Notes under the pieces: generated by a model | Databases searched by the model: none | Told to the model about the DNA's origin: nothing | The model's input: the letters and a program-made list of their open reading frames with translations, nothing else | Part shown: one piece after another, positions 61,728 to 64,000 of the stretch | Layout: each line of letters opens with the position of its first letter | Position numbering within the stretch: position 1 is the stretch's first letter | Source of the DNA: Aquisalimonas sp. 2447 | Lineage (GTDB): Bacteria > Pseudomonadota > Gammaproteobacteria > Nitrococcales > Aquisalimonadaceae | NCBI RefSeq assembly: GCF_012044895.1 | Contig: NZ_CP050695.1 | Span: 2,386,501 to 2,450,500, forward strand | Length of the DNA: 64,000 nucleotides | Reading direction: 5' to 3' | Position numbers and translations under genes: made by a program

Positions 61728-62960
61728 CTAATTCAGGAGTTCGTAGTAGGGGTAGGCCTGAACGATGGCGCCTTGACGGACGGGCGTGTCCGGCGGGATT
61801 TCCAACAGAGCGTTGGCCCAGGTGGTGGAGCTCATGATGCCGGAGCCCTGGTCGGGATACAGGCTGGCACGCTGGTGGTCGCCTTCGGTGGCGATGCGGG
61901 CACGCAGGTAGCGGGTCCGGGGGTCGGCCTTGTCCAGGGTGAAGTCTGCCCGCACCGGCGCGGTGCGGGGATGGACGTCGGCGACGCCCTGTCGTTTCAG
62001 GATCAGGGGCCGGCCGAAAAGGCAGAAGGTCACGAACATGGAGACCGGGTTGCCCGGCAGGCCAAGGAACGGTGTGGAGTTCACCTGGCCGAACGCAATC
62101 GGCTTGCCCGGCTTGATGCTGATGCGCCAGAGATCCAGATGGCCGAGGCTATCCACGGCGTCTTTGACGAAATCCGCATCGCCGACGGACACACCACCAC
62201 TGGTGACGATGAAATCCGCATCATCGGCAGCCTCCTCCAGCATGGTCCGCGTCGTGTCCGGATCATCGGGGACAATCGCGGGACCGCGGACGTCACAACC
62301 CAGACCCTGCAGCAGCCCGAGCAGTGCATAGCCATTGGAGTTGAAAATCTGCCCCGGGGCGATGTCGGTGCCAGGGTCCACCAGCTCGTCGCCGGTGACG
62401 AGGACGGCAACACGCAGCCGCGGCCGCACGGGAAGCGCTCCGTAACCGGCGGTGGCCGCCAGGGCCAGGTGCTGGGGCTGCAGGCGCGTGCCTCCGGCCA
62501 GAATGGGGGCGCCGCCGGTCAGATCCTCACCGGCCATACGGATATGATCCCCTGCCGTCGGGCCCTCCGGAACGGTCACCTGCCCGGCCCCCTCCGCGCA
62601 GCGCTCCTGCATGACCACGGTATCCGCACCATGGGGAATCGGCGCACCAGTGAAGATGCGCATGGCGGTGCCGGGGGGCAGTTCCACCGGTGGTTGTCCC
62701 GCCGCGGCCACGCCGGACAGGGGCAGCTCGCCTCCCAGGGCCCGGGCGTCGGCGGCGCGGAGGGCATAGCCGTCCATGGCCGAGTTGTCATGAGGTGGTG
62801 CGGTGACCCGCGAGACCAGATCACGCGCAAGCACCCGCCCGAGGGCATCGTTCAGCGGAACGGTCTCCGACGTCCCGGACGGCGCCACGGCTCCGAGCAT
62901 CCGCTCCAGCGCCTCGGCCGGCGCCTGCATGGGCTGATTGGTACTGCAGCAATCGGTCAC
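61728..62960 (-). CDS. moeA: Molybdopterin molybdenumtransferase MoeA
   Basis: Inserts molybdenum into molybdopterin. The 410-residue product shows [67 protein letters not shown] and [18 protein letters not shown], in the MoeA order; length is normal. It begins 20 bases after a small conserved gene and a PpiC-type gene on the same strand, the order seen in some nitrate reductase clusters. Confidence 0.95.
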   Translation of the reverse strand: MTDCCSTNQPMQAPAEALERMLGAVAPSGTSETVPLNDALGRVLARDLVSRVTAPPHDNSAMDGYALRAADARALGGELPLSGVAAAGQPPVELPPGTAMRIFTGAPIPHGADTVVMQERCAEGAGQVTVPEGPTAGDHIRMAGEDLTGGAPILAGGTRLQPQHLALAATAGYGALPVRPRLRVAVLVTGDELVDPGTDIAPGQIFNSNGYALLGLLQGLGCDVRGPAIVPDDPDTTRTMLEEAADDADFIVTSGGVSVGDADFVKDAVDSLGHLDLWRISIKPGKPIAFGQVNSTPFLGLPGNPVSMFVTFCLFGRPLILKRQGVADVHPRTAPVRADFTLDKADPRTRYLRARIATEGDHQRASLYPDQGSGIMSSTTWANALLEIPPDTPVRQGAIVQAYPYYELLN

Positions 62961-62979
62961 GCGTGTTCTCGCCCCGGTA

Positions 62980-63411
62980 TCAGTTGGTCATGCGTGTCTG
63001 CAACTGCACCGGGCTGCCGGCACGGTCGAACACGGCGTAGCGGGACAGATCGGCGCCCATCTCCACTGCCTCGGCCATCTGCTTGAGGTAGGGCTCGGCC
63101 TCCTCTTCGGTGGGCAAGCGCCCACCGGAGGCGGAGAGACTGGACACCATGATCAGATCCCAGCTGAGGCCGGACTGGTCCGCTTCTTCCACCAGCGCGT
63201 CCAGGCGTAGTTCCTCGTTGAGTTCCCGGTCGGTGGCCATGACCGGGCGCAGCAGCCCACCCCCTTCAATGGCCTCGCCGTTGTTGTGGTGCGTGGCCTC
63301 GTCTTCGGGCTCGGCCTTGAGCAACACCAGCAACAGGCGTTGGGGCTCGGCCTGCTGTAGTCCTACTTCCAGTAGGTCACTGAAGCTCTGAATGCGGATA
63401 TTACTGTTCAT
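62980..63411 (-). CDS. Conserved small protein, unknown function
   Basis: A 143-residue soluble acidic protein. The order IQSFSDLLEVGLQQAEPQRL, LLLVLLKAEPEDEA, LIMVSSLSASGGRLPTEEEA and ISRYAVFDRAGSPV-type end (here LSRYAVFDRAGSPVQLQ) recalls a widespread proteobacterial family that is sometimes mislabelled as a ribonucleotide reductase subunit. No catalytic residues are evident. It lies nine bases after the parvulin gene and 19 bases before moeA. Confidence 0.75.
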   Translation of the reverse strand: MNSNIRIQSFSDLLEVGLQQAEPQRLLLVLLKAEPEDEATHHNNGEAIEGGGLLRPVMATDRELNEELRLDALVEEADQSGLSWDLIMVSSLSASGGRLPTEEEAEPYLKQMAEAVEMGADLSRYAVFDRAGSPVQLQTRMTN

Positions 63412-63420
63412 TGATCTGCC

Positions 63421-64000
63421 TTACTGGATCAGAAGGGATTCGGCCTGGTCCAGGTCGATGCCGCGGATCTCGGCCTCGCCCGCCAGGAGCTTGATGTATT
63501 GACTGATGGCCCGCTGCCGCGAGACGACCTCCAGATACTCCTTGATACGCGCTTCCACCGCCTCGAACGGGAGCTGCTCACCGGAGACGTGCTGCAGCAC
63601 GTCCACCACGTGAAAGCCGTAGCGCGTCTTGATGGGCTGCTCGGCCAGGCCCACCGGCAGGCGCAGCACCGCGTCCTCGAACTCGGGCACGGTCTCGCCG
63701 TTGCTGACCTGACCCAGCCACCCGCCCTGCTCCGCCGACGGGCAGCGCGAGTACTGCTTCGCCCGCTCGGCGAAGACGCCGGGGTTGTGCTGCAACTCCT
63801 CGATGAGCTGCTCGGCGGTGGTACGCGCCTGCTCGCGCTCCTTGAGATCCTCCGGATGGCCGGCGATGAGGATGTGACGCACCTCGGCCAGATCCGGCGA
63901 GCGGAAGCGCGACGGGTTCTGCTCATACCAGCGACGGCAGGTTTCGGTGTCCGCTTCAGGGATGTGGACTTCCTCGGCGATGAGTTCGTCGATCACCGGA
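63421..64000 (-). CDS. Parvulin-type peptidyl-prolyl isomerase (PpiC/NifM-like), N-terminus outside the window
   Basis: About 193 residues are visible, with the frame open to the window edge. The parvulin domain is complete: EVRHILIAGHPEDLKEREQA, FAERAKQYSRCPSAEQGGWL, GETVPEFEDAVLRLPVGLAE, IKTRYGFHVVDVL. The N-terminal SurA/NifM-like helical part is cut. A PpiC gene of this kind follows narI in several nitrate reductase operons and may help fold the enzyme; that link is inferred from the downstream moeA. ATG 63996 is probably internal. Confidence 0.85.
   Translation of the reverse strand, partial: PVIDELIAEEVHIPEADTETCRRWYEQNPSRFRSPDLAEVRHILIAGHPEDLKEREQARTTAEQLIEELQHNPGVFAERAKQYSRCPSAEQGGWLGQVSNGETVPEFEDAVLRLPVGLAEQPIKTRYGFHVVDVLQHVSGEQLPFEAVEARIKEYLEVVSRQRAISQYIKLLAGEAEIRGIDLDQAESLLIQ

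Noticed and set aside
1-64000. tRNA or rRNA genes
   Set aside because: I saw no cloverleaf with the usual TTCGA arm and no rRNA sequence; a covariance-model scan would settle it.

Overview
The window is high-GC DNA from a gammaproteobacterium. Outer-membrane genes (tamA, a porin, a TonB-dependent receptor), LpoB-type lipoproteins, ZapG/YhcB and SrkA support this. A glycine betaine ABC transporter, an acidic porin and a betaine-demethylation type flavoprotein suggest a halophile, perhaps of the Ectothiorhodospiraceae; that placement is an inference from gene content, not a phylogeny. Gene density is high. I found no rRNA, tRNA or CRISPR array.

Layout. 1-4.9 kb: minus-strand cell-envelope operon (CYTH protein, cytoplasmic YkuD enzyme, nagZ, srkA, tamA). 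5-7.4 kb: YiiD-type thioesterase, gpmA, an SDR, a DUF1499 protein. 7.5-9.4 kb: two lipoprotein genes of the LpoB/COG3014 type. 9.8-13 kb: proVWX betaine transporter. 13.4-15.7 kb: iron-type TonB receptor with a good Fur-box candidate. 16-22.3 kb: zapG/yhcB, porin, MAPEG protein, secreted or lipoprotein genes of unknown role, moaC. 22.5-29.3 kb: ADP-ribosylglycohydrolase, glgC, a membrane GGDEF cyclase, two linked glycosyltransferases, a rhomboid protease, DUF924 and AhpD-like genes. 29.3-33.3 kb: two nearly identical group II introns joined head to tail without any base between them, inserted in one arm of a dispersed palindromic repeat. 33.4-46.4 kb: hydrolase, AraC-Ogt fusion, dimethylglycine-dehydrogenase-like protein, nfo, quinone-reductase-like MDR, small membrane genes, an internally deleted DAHP synthase, acyl-CoA dehydrogenase with a divergent LysR gene. 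46.5-50.9 kb: amn and an ECF42-type sigma factor with two DGPF/YCII proteins. 51-58 kb: an operon led by a 1291-residue ferredoxin / NADPH-ferredoxin reductase / molybdopterin oxidoreductase fusion with a divergent AraC gene. 58.4-59.6 kb: two head-to-head YefM-YoeB toxin-antitoxin modules. 59.9-64 kb: DrrAB-type ABC exporter, moeA, a small conserved protein and a parvulin isomerase cut by the window edge, an arrangement suggesting a nitrate reductase cluster outside the window.

Three families of short palindromic repeats fill the gaps: a roughly 91-bp element with inverted ends (GTAGGGYGGACC type) and a conserved core, a GTGGGAGCGACGTCAG type and a GGTGCATCAAGATGCACC type. The intron pair sits inside a member of the first family.

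The most interesting items are the precise tandem intron pair with shared reverse-transcriptase lesions, the three-domain molybdenum fusion protein, the sigma factor/DGPF unit with a matching promoter, and the miniature DAHP synthase.
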